Below, one piece after another: positions 1-9,339 of a stretch of DNA of 63,385 bases. The translations under genes were made by a program, and so were the position numbers. This stretch comes from an uncultured Granulosicoccaceae bacterium (GTDB lineage Bacteria > Pseudomonadota > Gammaproteobacteria > Granulosicoccales > Granulosicoccaceae): NCBI GenBank assembly GCA_938045275.1, contig CALIMV010000084.1, positions 1-63,385 of the forward strand, read 5' to 3'. Within the stretch, counting starts at the first letter, position 1. Each line of letters begins with the position of its first letter. Under the pieces are notes generated by a model, which worked only from the letters and a program-made list of their open reading frames with translations, was not told where the DNA came from and ran no database searches.

Positions 1-1380
1 CCAAATAAGTTGACGCGAAAAATACGCATGATGAATCGATACGGCGTGATGGCAGCATATATTCCAGCCTTCGATGCCATCGTTGGTCGAATGCAATACG
101 ATTTGTTCCATATTTTTACCGTCGACGAACACACAATATCAGTGATCAGAAACTTGCGTCGCTTCGCCCTTCCAGAGTATGCCCACGAATTGCCTTTCTG
201 TGGTTTTGTCGCACAACAGCTACCGCGCCCTGAACTACTTTACATTGCAGGTCTCTTTCACGACATTGCCAAAGGACGCGGCGGCGACCACAGCATTTTA
301 GGCGCGCAAGATGCTGATACTTTTTGTAAGCAACATCAATTAGCTGCAGAGGCAACAGAGCTGGTTCGGTGGTTGGTCCGACACCACTTGTTGATGTCTA
401 CAACGGCCCAGAGAAAGGACATTTCAGACCCGGCAGTACAAATAGAATTTGCCAGTCAAATGGGCACATTGAATAAGTTAAACCATTTGTACTTACTCAC
501 CGTCGCCGACATTCGAGCAACCAACCCGGAACTTTGGAATTCATTTAAAGAAAGTCTGTTGCAACAGCTGTATCAGTCTACTGCCCTGTTACTGCAACGC
601 GGCCTGGACAATCCTATAGACAGCGTCGATATGATCTGGCAACGACAAATGCACACACTAAACCTACTCAGTGAATCAGGTTTTAAAAAAGCGCAAATGA
701 AAGCGCTCTGGGAACGACTTGGCGAAGACTATTTCAAACAATACCCCGCTACTGAAATTGCGCGACACACCGAAACTTTATTGGCACACAACGTCTCCGC
801 TGGCCCTTTGGTATCGCTGCGACAGTCAGAATCGAGAGGCTCGACCGAAATTCTAATTTACGCACCCGATTCGCAATCGTTGTTTGCTCTTATAACAACC
901 GTGCTCGATAAGCTGCAGCTGGACGTGCAATCGGCCACCATAAATAGCACAGCTGAAAATCGGGCTTTAAATACCTTTTATGTACTTGAGTCAGATGGTG
1001 CACTGATTACCGAAACAACGCGCATAGAACAAATAAAATTAGCGTTGCTATCTGAACTAAGCACACCACAGAACATTCCTGCACTGGGAGAGATCAGACC
1101 GTCCCGACAACTACGCCATTTCACCATCCCGACAACAGTTGAGTTTGACGACAGTACAGATTACACAGAAGTCTATATTGTGGCCGCTGACCGACCCGGC
1201 ATTCTTTCCAGCATCAGTCGCATATTTTTACGCGCAGGTGTGGTTGTACAAGCAGCCCGCATCGGCACGCTCGGAGAACGCATCGAAGACGTCTTCTTTA
1301 TAACCGACCAACACAACCGGCCCCTGTCAAACGATAATGAACGCAAATCACTTGCTCACATGTTAATAGAACGGTTGTAA
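1..1380 (+). CDS. glnD: GlnD, C-terminal part (PII uridylyltransferase/uridylyl-removing enzyme)
   Basis: The frame is open at the left edge, so the start and the nucleotidyltransferase domain lie outside the window; about 460 of the usual roughly 890 residues are present. The HD phosphohydrolase domain is visible (HDIAKGRGGDH at about bases 259-291), which in this family removes UMP from PII. Two C-terminal ACT domains follow (IYAPDSQSLFAL at about 860-900; AADRPGILSSISRIF at about 1180-1230), the glutamine-sensing part. In the family, GlnD reads intracellular glutamine and sets the uridylylation state of PII, and so controls glutamine synthetase and NtrC. It ends with TAA seven bases before dapE, so the two are probably co-transcribed. 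Confidence 0.95.
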   Translation, partial: PNKLTRKIRMMNRYGVMAAYIPAFDAIVGRMQYDLFHIFTVDEHTISVIRNLRRFALPEYAHELPFCGFVAQQLPRPELLYIAGLFHDIAKGRGGDHSILGAQDADTFCKQHQLAAEATELVRWLVRHHLLMSTTAQRKDISDPAVQIEFASQMGTLNKLNHLYLLTVADIRATNPELWNSFKESLLQQLYQSTALLLQRGLDNPIDSVDMIWQRQMHTLNLLSESGFKKAQMKALWERLGEDYFKQYPATEIARHTETLLAHNVSAGPLVSLRQSESRGSTEILIYAPDSQSLFALITTVLDKLQLDVQSATINSTAENRALNTFYVLESDGALITETTRIEQIKLALLSELSTPQNIPALGEIRPSRQLRHFTIPTTVEFDDSTDYTEVYIVAADRPGILSSISRIFLRAGVVVQAARIGTLGERIEDVFFITDQHNRPLSNDNERKSLAHMLIERL

Positions 1381-1387
1381 AGATACC

Positions 1388-2545
1388 TTGAACGCCATTG
1401 CTACAAACAGCGAAACAATTGCGCTACTGATCAACCTGGTTCAAAGGCCTTCAGTTACACCTGACGATCATGGTTGTCAGAAGCTTATAGCCGATCGCCT
1501 TAAGGCATTGGGTTTCAATATCGAGCATATGCGCCACCATAATGTTGACAACCTATGGGCACGTCTGGGCACTGCCGAGCCCGTATTCGTATTCGCCGGC
1601 CACACCGATGTGGTACCAACAGGTGATGAAGCTCAATGGTCCATGCCACCCTTCTCAGCATCGATACAGGATGGGTATGTGTATGGTCGAGGTGCCGCCG
1701 ACATGAAAGGCAGTGTGGCTGCAATGGTAACCGCTATAGAAAGATTTGTTCAATCCGGGCAACCTATTGAGGGCTCGCTGGCAGTATTACTCACCAGCGA
1801 TGAGGAAGGGCCTGCGATAAATGGTACGAAAAAGGTTGTTGAAGCACTACACGATCGCAAAGAGGCGATTCACTACTGTGTTGTTGGCGAACCAACCAGC
1901 ATCGATGCTCTTGGCGACACCATAAAAAACGGTCGCCGTGGATCTTTAAGCGCAAAGCTCGTTGTGCGCGGCAAGCAAGGACACGTGGCATACCCACATT
2001 TGGCCGATAACCCCACGCACAAGTCGTTTAAACTACTCGACGAGCTTGTGTCAATTACCTGGGATGAGGGTGATGAGAATTTCCCCGCAACAACTTTGCA
2101 AATTTCGAATATTAATGCTGGCACAGGCGCCGGTAACGTCATACCCGAAACACTAACGGTTGATTTTAACTTACGTTACAGCCCAGCGATCAACATCGGC
2201 GACATACAGTCGCGAGTGAATGAACTGATCGAAAAACACAAGATAAGCGCAACTATTGACTGGCATGACAGCGCAGCACCTTTTCTAACGCCTACAGGAT
2301 CATTAACCAATGCGATGAGAGCGGCGGTCAAAAGTGTTGTTGGTGTGGATGCCAGTCTGGATACCGGTGGTGGGACATCCGATGGACGATTTATCGCCAA
2401 GACCTGTCCACAGGTCATTGAATTTGGGCCGCTGAACGCCACAATTCACCAAACTGACGAGCGAATTAGCTGTGATGATATAGATTCGCTTTCTTCAATC
2501 TACGAAAAGCTGCTGGAGTTAATACTCAGCGCAAAGGAGAACTAG
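1388..2545 (+). CDS. dapE: Succinyl-diaminopimelate desuccinylase
   Basis: DapE hydrolyses N-succinyl-LL-2,6-diaminopimelate to succinate and LL-diaminopimelate in the lysine and peptidoglycan branch. The 385-residue protein has the M20 di-zinc peptidase signature: His72 in GHTDVVP, Asp105 in RGAADMKG, and Glu139-Glu140 in TSDEEGP. It also has the NGRRGS and [10 protein letters not shown] motifs of the lid/dimerisation domain and the C-terminal [13 protein letters not shown] with a metal-binding His. The start is TTG at 1388, seven bases after the glnD stop; no later ATG fits the family N-terminus. A clear Shine-Dalgarno for the next gene (aaaggaga, 2533-2540) lies inside its last codons. dapE next to glnD is usual in gammaproteobacteria. 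Confidence 0.95.
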   Translation: MNAIATNSETIALLINLVQRPSVTPDDHGCQKLIADRLKALGFNIEHMRHHNVDNLWARLGTAEPVFVFAGHTDVVPTGDEAQWSMPPFSASIQDGYVYGRGAADMKGSVAAMVTAIERFVQSGQPIEGSLAVLLTSDEEGPAINGTKKVVEALHDRKEAIHYCVVGEPTSIDALGDTIKNGRRGSLSAKLVVRGKQGHVAYPHLADNPTHKSFKLLDELVSITWDEGDENFPATTLQISNINAGTGAGNVIPETLTVDFNLRYSPAINIGDIQSRVNELIEKHKISATIDWHDSAAPFLTPTGSLTNAMRAAVKSVVGVDASLDTGGGTSDGRFIAKTCPQVIEFGPLNATIHQTDERISCDDIDSLSSIYEKLLELILSAKEN

Positions 2546-2547
2546 GC

Positions 2548-3336
2548 ATGGGCATGTTAGATGGCAAACGCATATTAATCATTGGCGTGGCGAGTAAACG
2601 CTCGATCGCCTGGGGTATAGCACAGTCAATGCATCGTGAGGGTGCAACACTTGCCTTCACCTATCAAAACGATCGGCTTAAAGATCGGGTGGTTGATTTT
2701 GCGGCCGAATGCGATTCAACCTTCACTCTACCTTGTGATGTGGCAGAAGATTCGCAAATCGATGATTTGGCCGAATCGTTAAAAAGCGAATGGGGAACAT
2801 TCGACGGGTTTGTTCACGCAGTAGCATTTGCTCCACGAGAAGCACTTGATGGTGACTACCTCGACTCAATAGATCGTGAATCGTTTCGTATTGCTCACGA
2901 TGTAAGCTCTTATAGCTTTGCTGCTCTGGCGAAAGCTACCCGCCCAATCCTAAACCCTGGTTCGTCATTAATCACACTGTCATACCTGGGCGCCATTAGA
3001 GCAATGCCGAACTACAACGTTATGGGGCTGGCTAAAGCATCACTGGAAGCCAACACACGCTTTATGGCAAACTCGTTAGGCCAAAACGGCATACGCGTGA
3101 ATGCCATTTCCGCCGGCCCTATTAAAACATTGGCAGCCGCAGGCATAGGCAATTTCAAGAAATTGTTAGGTCATGTTTCAGCCGTTGCACCATTGCGTGA
3201 AAACACCACCATCGAACAAGTTGGTGATACGGCGGCGTTTCTGGCATCTTCCATGTCATCAGGCATTACCGGGCAGATTATTTACGTGGATGGTGGATAC
3301 AATGTCGTTGCCATGCCGGATGTATCCGATAGCTAG
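2548..3336 (+). CDS. fabI: Enoyl-[acyl-carrier-protein] reductase (NADH)
   Basis: FabI catalyses the last reductive step of each fatty-acid elongation round. The protein has 262 residues, as expected, with the atypical SDR nucleotide motif [11 protein letters not shown] (13-23). Catalytic Tyr146, Tyr156 and Lys163 fall at exactly the E. coli positions ([14 protein letters not shown]), and IYVDGG is near the C-terminus. ATG at 2548 is eight bases after a strong aaaggaga ribosome site and two bases after the dapE stop, so translation is probably coupled. FabI is the triclosan target in bacteria that carry it; the usual active-site residues are all present. Confidence 0.97.
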   Translation: MGMLDGKRILIIGVASKRSIAWGIAQSMHREGATLAFTYQNDRLKDRVVDFAAECDSTFTLPCDVAEDSQIDDLAESLKSEWGTFDGFVHAVAFAPREALDGDYLDSIDRESFRIAHDVSSYSFAALAKATRPILNPGSSLITLSYLGAIRAMPNYNVMGLAKASLEANTRFMANSLGQNGIRVNAISAGPIKTLAAAGIGNFKKLLGHVSAVAPLRENTTIEQVGDTAAFLASSMSSGITGQIIYVDGGYNVVAMPDVSDS

Positions 3337-3373
3337 GCGCAAATTCAAATGTTGTTTTTTACTGGAGAGTCGC

Positions 3374-3709
3374 ATGTCTAATCAAACAGCAGTACCTGCA
3401 CAGGATTTTCCAAATGCACCGTCAGGCTGGACCCTGGCTAAAGCCAATGACAGTGCCGATGCACTTGGCATTGTTATGGGCCCTGATCACTGGGACATCA
3501 TTATTTGTTTGCAGGAATACTTTTCCAGAAACACGACGATTAATCGCAGAGAGCTCAATGATGCACTGGATGAATTTTTCCACCAACAAGGTGGCCTAAA
3601 GGAGCTCTATCGCCTATTCCCTGGTGGCCCAATTGCACAAGGATGCGAAATTGCCGGGCTGGAATTGCCCGCAGGTACGGTAGACAAGTCTTTTGGGAGT
3701 ACCTTGTAG
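3374..3709 (+). CDS. DsrC/TusE-family protein lacking the C-terminal cysteine
   Basis: This is a 111-residue protein of the DsrC/TusE sulfur-carrier family, recognised by HWDIIICLQEYF and by YRLFPGGPIAQGCEIAGLELP near the C-terminus, where the family has YRLFP.GP...A.KIAGLP.P. In TusE and DsrC the chain ends a few residues later with the sulfur-carrying cysteine. Here that part reads AGTVDKSFGSTL and has no cysteine; the only nearby one is in AQGCEI, upstream of the functional position. It therefore probably cannot carry persulfide like TusE and may be regulatory or a partner-binding paralogue. The start is ATG 3374, after ggagag at 3364-3369; an upstream in-frame extension overlaps fabI and was discarded. 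Confidence 0.8.
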   Translation: MSNQTAVPAQDFPNAPSGWTLAKANDSADALGIVMGPDHWDIIICLQEYFSRNTTINRRELNDALDEFFHQQGGLKELYRLFPGGPIAQGCEIAGLELPAGTVDKSFGSTL

Positions 3710-3753
3710 CGGGTAGCGATCGGTGCGCATTCGCTTTGCGACAATCAGCGTAT

Positions 3754-4917
3754 CTAATTTGATGTGGTTTTACTGGCAAGGGCAGCCAAAACCGATTGAG
3801 TATGTTCACCCAATTCAGGTACAGGACCATTCGGTGCATGTACCGGAGTGCCTGACAATCGAAATGGTAGTGTTGGTGTAGCCAGACCTGCCTGTTGATG
3901 AATGAATGAGCGTGCTTGTGTTTGCTGCGATGCTAATGCGTCAGGCATCGATCTTAAACGGGCAGACGGTACACCGGCGTTTTGTAATATTGGCTCCCAA
4001 TCCTGCGCCGTTTTATCTAACAACGCAGTTTCAATGTCTAATACCAACGCATCAGCATTCGCTTTTCTTTCAGCGCGTCTGGCGAAGCGATTATCGCATA
4101 ACCAGTCTTCTCGGTTTAGCGCCTTTGCAAGCGCCACAAAATGCTGCTCTTCATTTACGCCGAGACTGATTATGCCTTCCTTACACGGAAAACTCCCCGC
4201 ACCGGGCGAGCGGCTATTTGCCAGATTACCTCGGCGCTGCGGTGTACTACCGGTTGCCAAATAATCGGTGATAGTTGAGCTCATCATTGTGAATGCTGTT
4301 TCCTGCATCGACACATCGACAAAACTGCCTTTACCTGTTTTTTCACGCTCGTACAATGCCGCAGATATGGCGAACGATGCTGCTAATGCTGTGCCATAGT
4401 CAACAATCGGCGCACCCGTTCTAATTGGGCCACTCTCCTGGGTACCAGTCATATCCATAAGTCCGCTGGACGCCTGAATATTAACGTCATAAGCCGGTGC
4501 GTTTTCCTGAGGCCCACCTCGACCATAACCTGTCATCGCACAATGTATTAACGTGGGGTATTGGTTCATTGTCATTTGCTCGTGCAACTGAAGACGCCGG
4601 AGCGTTTTGGGAAGATGGTTTTCAACAAACACATCAGCGCTTGCAAGCAAAGCCTGCATGGTACCTTGCCCCTCATCTGATTCAAGATCTATAACTACAG
4701 ACGCTTTACCGGCACCTTGAGTTTGAAATGCCGTAGACATACCACACTCAGCGAGCGCCTGATCAGTACCGCCGCGGTGCCGCATACCATCGCCTCTTGG
4801 GCTCTCTACTTTAATGACTTCAGCACCCAGCAAACCTAAATAATATGCGCATGCAGGCCCTGCAAGTACATGAGTAAAATCTATTACGCGCAAACCGGCA
4901 AACGGCATCATACCCAT
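3754..4917 (-). CDS. CaiB/BaiF (class III) CoA transferase family protein
   Basis: The 387-residue protein belongs to the formyl-CoA transferase/CaiB family, which moves CoA between carboxylic acids through an aspartyl anhydride. Visible features: the N-terminal GLRVIDFTHVLAGPACAYYLGLLGAEVIKVE block; NPLPK-like VFVENHLPKTL; and the catalytic region around ASSGLMDMTGTQESGP and IVDYGTALAASFA. An aspartate in the AYDVN or IVDYG segment is the probable nucleophile. ATG 4917 is used; a second Met two residues on is possible. The substrate cannot be told from sequence. It is convergent with the DsrC-like gene and divergent from the ThuA lipoprotein gene, so it stands alone. Confidence 0.85.
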   Translation of the reverse strand: MGMMPFAGLRVIDFTHVLAGPACAYYLGLLGAEVIKVESPRGDGMRHRGGTDQALAECGMSTAFQTQGAGKASVVIDLESDEGQGTMQALLASADVFVENHLPKTLRRLQLHEQMTMNQYPTLIHCAMTGYGRGGPQENAPAYDVNIQASSGLMDMTGTQESGPIRTGAPIVDYGTALAASFAISAALYEREKTGKGSFVDVSMQETAFTMMSSTITDYLATGSTPQRRGNLANSRSPGAGSFPCKEGIISLGVNEEQHFVALAKALNREDWLCDNRFARRAERKANADALVLDIETALLDKTAQDWEPILQNAGVPSARLRSMPDALASQQTQARSFIHQQAGLATPTLPFRLSGTPVHAPNGPVPELGEHTQSVLAALASKTTSN

Positions 4918-5015
4918 ACTACTGTTCCAGTTTATTCAATCAGCAATAATAGTAGCACCACGGAGAACCGTCACCATAATGCCATCGCAATCACATTGCG
5001 GCGACTGACTCATCT

Positions 5016-5064
5016 ACATACCGCACCGTACATACCGCACTATACATACCGCGGTATTAATACC
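5016..5064. repeat. Three 14-bp tandem repeats followed by a 12-bp palindrome
   Basis: The sequence acataccgc recurs at 5016, 5030 and 5044 with exact 14-base spacing, and the third copy runs into the perfect palindrome ggtattaatacc (5053-5064). This lies in the 273-base gap between the divergent CoA-transferase and ThuA-lipoprotein genes, about 125 bases before the latter. It looks like an operator or iteron cluster on one face of the helix offset by 14 bases; the binding protein is unknown. I see nothing else of note in 4918-5190 apart from the ribosome site aggaa at 5181. Confidence 0.5.
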
Positions 5065-5190
5065 GATACAATTGTTTCGATGCTATCTCAAAAACACTTA
5101 CCAATACGTCTTATACTTGGCTGATTAGTCGTACTAAATTGACAGTGCGGCAGGCTTGAGAAACAGGCCACAATACGCCCAGGAAACACA

Positions 5191-6477
5191 ATGAGCTCTT
5201 TATTCTCGATAACTAATCGACTTGCAACAGCGTTGTGTATTGTGCTGGTGTTTGTTTCTGCTTGTTCCAGTTCAAACAACAGTTCATCAGCCGCAGGCGT
5301 TAATTCAGACAATTCAGGTGCTTCCTCGGATGCCACTACAGACGAGACCATAAATGAAGCACCCACGAACGTTGAATCAGAAACAACCACGCCATTGCAG
5401 GACCCGCTTGATACAGACTCAATAGATTCAAACCCTGCAGTGCCCGACCCAATGGCACAAAATTCAATACGCGTAAATTTTGATATCGAAGTTCCCGCTT
5501 ATCAATCCAACAACTTGCAAGTCCGCCTGGTTTGGGGAGAGCAAACCATTAACGCAGATTGGATTGGCGATGAATTCTGGTCTGCCTCTGACGATTTTCC
5601 AACTGACACAGAACAATTATTGATCGCTACATTTTACGATGCAAATGGTGACATAACATTAGGCAGTGTTGAAACTGTTTTTAAAACAGGTACAAACGCA
5701 TCGATGTCTGTTCAAATTACCGCTGATCAGTTCAATACAAGTCGATGGGACAGTGATGGTGATGGGGTAAGTAACCTTGACGAATTAATCAATGGCTCCG
5801 AATCAACCGATGCCATACGCGTCTTACTCTTCAGCGAAACTCGCGGTTACCGTCATGATTCCATTGCTAGCGCAATTACAGCGCTTGAAGAACTGGCGGC
5901 GTCTGCCAATGTGCAAACCGATTATGCCGATGATTCTTCTGGCGTATTTACGGTTGCAAACCTTGCCAATTACGACGCAGTAGTCTGGGTTTTAACTTCA
6001 GGGGATGTGCTGAATACCAACGAACAAACCGCGTTTGAAAATTACATTCGGTCCGGAGGTGGTTATGCAGGTATCCATGCTGCAAGCGACACAGAATACG
6101 AGTGGCCATGGTATGGCGCACTGGTTGGCGCTTATTTCGACCGCCACCCGGAAATACAATCTGCTACTCAGTTTGTCGAGGACAGCGCTCATCTGTCAAC
6201 TGCCCACTTAAACCTAAGCTGGACGCGCACCGATGAATGGTATGACTACAGGACAAACCCACGCGCACAAGTGAATGTGTTGCTTAGACTCGACGAAGGC
6301 TCATACAACGGCGGTACAATGGGTGACGACCACCCCAGTGCGTGGTACCACGAGTATGACGGAGGGCGGTCCTGGTACACCGGTGGTGGCCATACAATCG
6401 AAAGTTACACCGAACCGGATTTTCGCGCACATTTGCTCGGTGGCCTGCGCTATGCAGCAGGAATTGATAGATTATAG
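5191..6477 (+). CDS. Secreted lipoprotein with ThuA-like domain
   Basis: A 428-residue lipoprotein. A hydrophobic signal peptide ends in the lipobox VSAC with Cys25, followed by Ser, which favours the outer membrane. Then come a Ser/Thr/Asn/Glu-rich linker (about 26-90), a beta-rich module (about 95-185), a calcium-binding-type loop DSDGDGVSNLDE, and a ThuA domain (about 207-425). ThuA motifs are VLLFSETRGYRHDSI, the GGGYAGIHAASDTEY block, DHPSAWYHEYDGGRSWYTGGGHT, and a conserved C-terminal LLGGLRYAAG. ThuA folds resemble class I glutamine amidotransferases without the nucleophilic Cys and are linked to sugar metabolism; the function here is unknown. ATG 5191 follows aggaaacaca. The next gene is 58 bases on and shares its N-terminal module. 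Confidence 0.8.
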   Translation: MSSLFSITNRLATALCIVLVFVSACSSSNNSSSAAGVNSDNSGASSDATTDETINEAPTNVESETTTPLQDPLDTDSIDSNPAVPDPMAQNSIRVNFDIEVPAYQSNNLQVRLVWGEQTINADWIGDEFWSASDDFPTDTEQLLIATFYDANGDITLGSVETVFKTGTNASMSVQITADQFNTSRWDSDGDGVSNLDELINGSESTDAIRVLLFSETRGYRHDSIASAITALEELAASANVQTDYADDSSGVFTVANLANYDAVVWVLTSGDVLNTNEQTAFENYIRSGGGYAGIHAASDTEYEWPWYGALVGAYFDRHPEIQSATQFVEDSAHLSTAHLNLSWTRTDEWYDYRTNPRAQVNVLLRLDEGSYNGGTMGDDHPSAWYHEYDGGRSWYTGGGHTIESYTEPDFRAHLLGGLRYAAGIDRL

Positions 6478-6535
6478 AATTTCCCTAATGACTATGATAA
6501 CTTGACCAGTTGGAGTAAGACTATAGGGACATCAT

Positions 6536-7789
6536 TTGAAACGCGTTTTACATCATATTAAATTGGTCGCCTTGTTAATTTTGTGTGGATTGCAACTATC
6601 CTGCGACAACCAAAGCTCACAATTTTCAATCAATCAAAACCAAGATGGATTGCAAGCCAACATAAGCATACCAAGTGATTTGGCAAAAGCTCGAATTTCG
6701 CCAGAACGCCTGGGAGTTGCTATTACATTGGATAATAGTGATCCGGTTATTCTTGAGAGGCAAGGTGAAAATTGGACTGGCAATTTTCCATTGAGGCCAG
6801 ACGCTACAACCAAGCTCGGTGTCACCTGGTTCTCAGGAAACGTGCATGTCGCCACAATGACTCGTCAGATCGAAATGAGTGAAAGCAACACAAACGAAAC
6901 GTTCTTGCCCACCGATTATATTTATCTTGATTCCGATAGCGATCAAATAATGAATATCGATGAGGTCGCTGCCAACTCCGACCCATTCGATGAAACAGTA
7001 TGGCCAAACACCAGCACTGTTGCCAGCATCAATTCCAACACCGGACTATTAGGTACAACGGGTTTGCGAGAATGGATTAACGTTTCTAATCCCATCGTTG
7101 AAATAGACGAGAATGCGCCATCGGTGAGTTTCACACTATACCGATCCGGCACGGCAACCTTGCCCATAAGAATTCGATATAGACCAGAATCGCGAACCGC
7201 TTCAAACGCGACGGACTACGATTCATCCACCGGGTTATTAGAGTGGCCAGTTGGTTCGTTCGATCAACAGTCCTTTGAAATCGCATTACAACAGGATGTG
7301 CACATAGAAAAAGACGAATATTTTGTTGTCAATTTAACCAACGAAGACGACCCTGATAACACTGACGTTTTTAGAAACCGAAACGTTATCATAGTCATTA
7401 TTAAAAATAACGGAGGAACGTTCGAGGTCTTAGAAAATGACACTTCAAACATCGAAGGCTGGTATGACGCAAGCACAGACAAATACGGTGTCAGCGTTGA
7501 CGCTCGAGTTGAAATTACCCCGTTCGGACAATACAACGTGTATCAAATCGTCGGCGATTGCTATGAGCTTTCCTCTCATTCAATTGAGACACTACAAGGC
7601 ACCTATTTTTTCGATCCCGCGTTATTTGTTGTAGGCGGAGGGCACTACCGAGCATTTACAAATAATGGTGAATTGAAGTTTAGCCGGATTTCCGATCATA
7701 ACTATGATGGTACATTCGATATGACATGGCCACGGATAGGTGAGCTAGGCGACCAACTTTTAGTAGATGGTGAACCTTGTGCTGGCTAG
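6536..7789 (+). CDS. Lipoprotein with Calx-beta-like domain
   Basis: A 417-residue secreted protein that starts with TTG at 6536 (MKRVLHH); no ATG is suitable. The hydrophobic stretch ends in GLQLSC with Cys23, an imperfect lipobox (Gln at -3). Asp follows the Cys, a residue that in enterobacteria keeps lipoproteins in the inner membrane. Residues about 35-125 repeat the layout of the upstream protein: a beta-rich segment, then the acidic loop DSDSDQIMNIDE. A Calx-beta-like domain follows (about 180-290: VEIDENAPSVSFTLYRSG, FEIALQQDVHIEKDEYFVVNL). The last 120 residues match nothing I know. It is probably co-transcribed with the ThuA gene. Calx-beta domains bind calcium and occur in surface adhesion proteins; the role here is unknown. 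Confidence 0.7.
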   Translation: MKRVLHHIKLVALLILCGLQLSCDNQSSQFSINQNQDGLQANISIPSDLAKARISPERLGVAITLDNSDPVILERQGENWTGNFPLRPDATTKLGVTWFSGNVHVATMTRQIEMSESNTNETFLPTDYIYLDSDSDQIMNIDEVAANSDPFDETVWPNTSTVASINSNTGLLGTTGLREWINVSNPIVEIDENAPSVSFTLYRSGTATLPIRIRYRPESRTASNATDYDSSTGLLEWPVGSFDQQSFEIALQQDVHIEKDEYFVVNLTNEDDPDNTDVFRNRNVIIVIIKNNGGTFEVLENDTSNIEGWYDASTDKYGVSVDARVEITPFGQYNVYQIVGDCYELSSHSIETLQGTYFFDPALFVVGGGHYRAFTNNGELKFSRISDHNYDGTFDMTWPRIGELGDQLLVDGEPCAG

Positions 7790-7940
7790 CTACCGTTACG
7801 GCAACGACCATCTTGTAACTTATTTGCCGTACACAAACCCACCACCTGACCTTTAACAAAGTTAACGGCAATTGACTACCTGTGGGTATGCCTTATTCTC
7901 AGAAGCCTGGAACGACAACGCAAGACTGAACATCACGCCT

Positions 7941-9290
7941 CTAAACAGCCCGCTGCGAAATAGCTTGATAAGCACTGAACTGAACCGGTTCTACAAATCC
8001 AATCTGTTCAATCTCGTCGATCAAACTAACGACTTCAGACTCGCTGCCTGTATGCGCAGTGGCATCGACCAGCATTTGAAAAAACAAGTCCTGCTGAGCA
8101 TGACTACCACCCATCATCCACAAGTCTTTGCGTGCCGGTTTTAACAGCTCAACAACACGTACGTAGTCTTTCTTGCGGTGAGCCACAGCTGCCTGGGCTG
8201 CCGGCAGGCCCGCCTTTGCGTAGTTTGCGGCAAGCGTCTTTGCACCAGTACCAGCAAACTCTTTCATAGCTTCAATCAGTAGATCACAGGATTTAAAATC
8301 GCCCACTGCTGCCAAAATAACGGCAAAGTGCGCGCTGGTGAATGGGTTTGAAAGATCATTTAATCGCGAAACGACAAGATTTGCCATTTCAGACCATCTA
8401 TCGCCTACATTAACACCTAAAAATTCCAACCGCCAAAGCAGTGATGCTCCGTTTTGCAAATCAATGTATAAATCTGGCAGGGCTTGCACCAACTCATGCT
8501 CACGATTTCGTACCCATTTGTCGTAGCCTTCCAGCACGGCATCATGTTCACGGCGTTCCAGATGAAACAGGCATTTGTGCCACCATACATGGAATTGCAT
8601 TTGACCCACACCGGTCCAGTTATTTTGTAATCCCGTTATCCAGTTAACGCCCTCAGTGTGCCTTCCTTGCATATACATTACGTGAGTCACGGCATGAGTT
8701 GCCCAGATATTTGCAGCGTTTAAATCAACCGCTGCACGACCAGCATCTTCAGCTTCACTGTAGCGCCCTGCTTCTTCAAGGTCGAATGCCTGGATCGCCA
8801 GAAATTCACTGAAGCCGGAGACACTGTCGCTCCAATGATCGGCCACCGACGTAGTTACCGCCAATGATCGCTTCATATCACCCAGCCAAAACAATTCAGC
8901 CTGACACAGGCTAAGCGCAAACCCATCTGTTGGGTTATTGCTTAATATGGCTTCAAAGCAGCTAACCGAATCTTCTAGTTTGCCCACCGCGGCAAATTCA
9001 AGTGCTTTAATGTAATTTTGCTCACGGTCAGTCACACCAGCTGCGTACAGTTTTGCACTGGCGAGCGACTCCATAATTTTAGGTTGAAAGCTTGCATGTC
9101 TGGCGCCATGCAACATTAACCCCATAGTGGCATGAGCAATCGCACACTGTGGATCGTGGGTTAATGCTTGCTGTAACTGAACGGCCACATCGCTCTTACG
9201 CTCCATGTAATGATCCATAGCAGCAGCGCACGCGTTTGCAGCTAATTCATTACTCGAAGATAATTGATGACCTCGCGTATCTGTGTACAT
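7941..9290 (-). CDS. TTC38-like tetratricopeptide-repeat protein
   Basis: A 449-residue all-alpha protein without signal peptide. The segment HAVTHVMYMQGRHTEGVNWITGLQ with a following HVWWHKCLFHLE is characteristic of the TTC38/StaR-like TPR family. Helical TPR-like pairs run through most of the chain (for example ALTHDPQCAIAHATMGLML and EDAGRAAVDLNAANIWATHAV). Family members in bacteria are uncharacterised; some are associated with secondary metabolism. The start ATG 9290 follows a good aggagcgg ribosome site, and a palindrome lies about 57 bases upstream. It is convergent with the Calx-beta gene. The product is probably a cytoplasmic protein-protein interaction scaffold; no function is claimed. 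Confidence 0.75.
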   Translation of the reverse strand: MYTDTRGHQLSSSNELAANACAAAMDHYMERKSDVAVQLQQALTHDPQCAIAHATMGLMLHGARHASFQPKIMESLASAKLYAAGVTDREQNYIKALEFAAVGKLEDSVSCFEAILSNNPTDGFALSLCQAELFWLGDMKRSLAVTTSVADHWSDSVSGFSEFLAIQAFDLEEAGRYSEAEDAGRAAVDLNAANIWATHAVTHVMYMQGRHTEGVNWITGLQNNWTGVGQMQFHVWWHKCLFHLERREHDAVLEGYDKWVRNREHELVQALPDLYIDLQNGASLLWRLEFLGVNVGDRWSEMANLVVSRLNDLSNPFTSAHFAVILAAVGDFKSCDLLIEAMKEFAGTGAKTLAANYAKAGLPAAQAAVAHRKKDYVRVVELLKPARKDLWMMGGSHAQQDLFFQMLVDATAHTGSESEVVSLIDEIEQIGFVEPVQFSAYQAISQRAV

Positions 9291-9339
9291 AGTTGCCGCT
9301 CCTATATTGGATAGCCTACGTGAAAGCCGGTTCTATGCT

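Noticed and set aside
3173-3373. Longer frame of the DsrC-like gene inside fabI
   Set aside because: The extra part lies in the fabI coding region out of frame; ATG 3374 has a ribosome site.
4497-4694. Plus-strand open frames inside the CoA transferase and many similar shadows elsewhere
   Set aside because: They lie opposite or out of frame to well-supported genes and have no family features.
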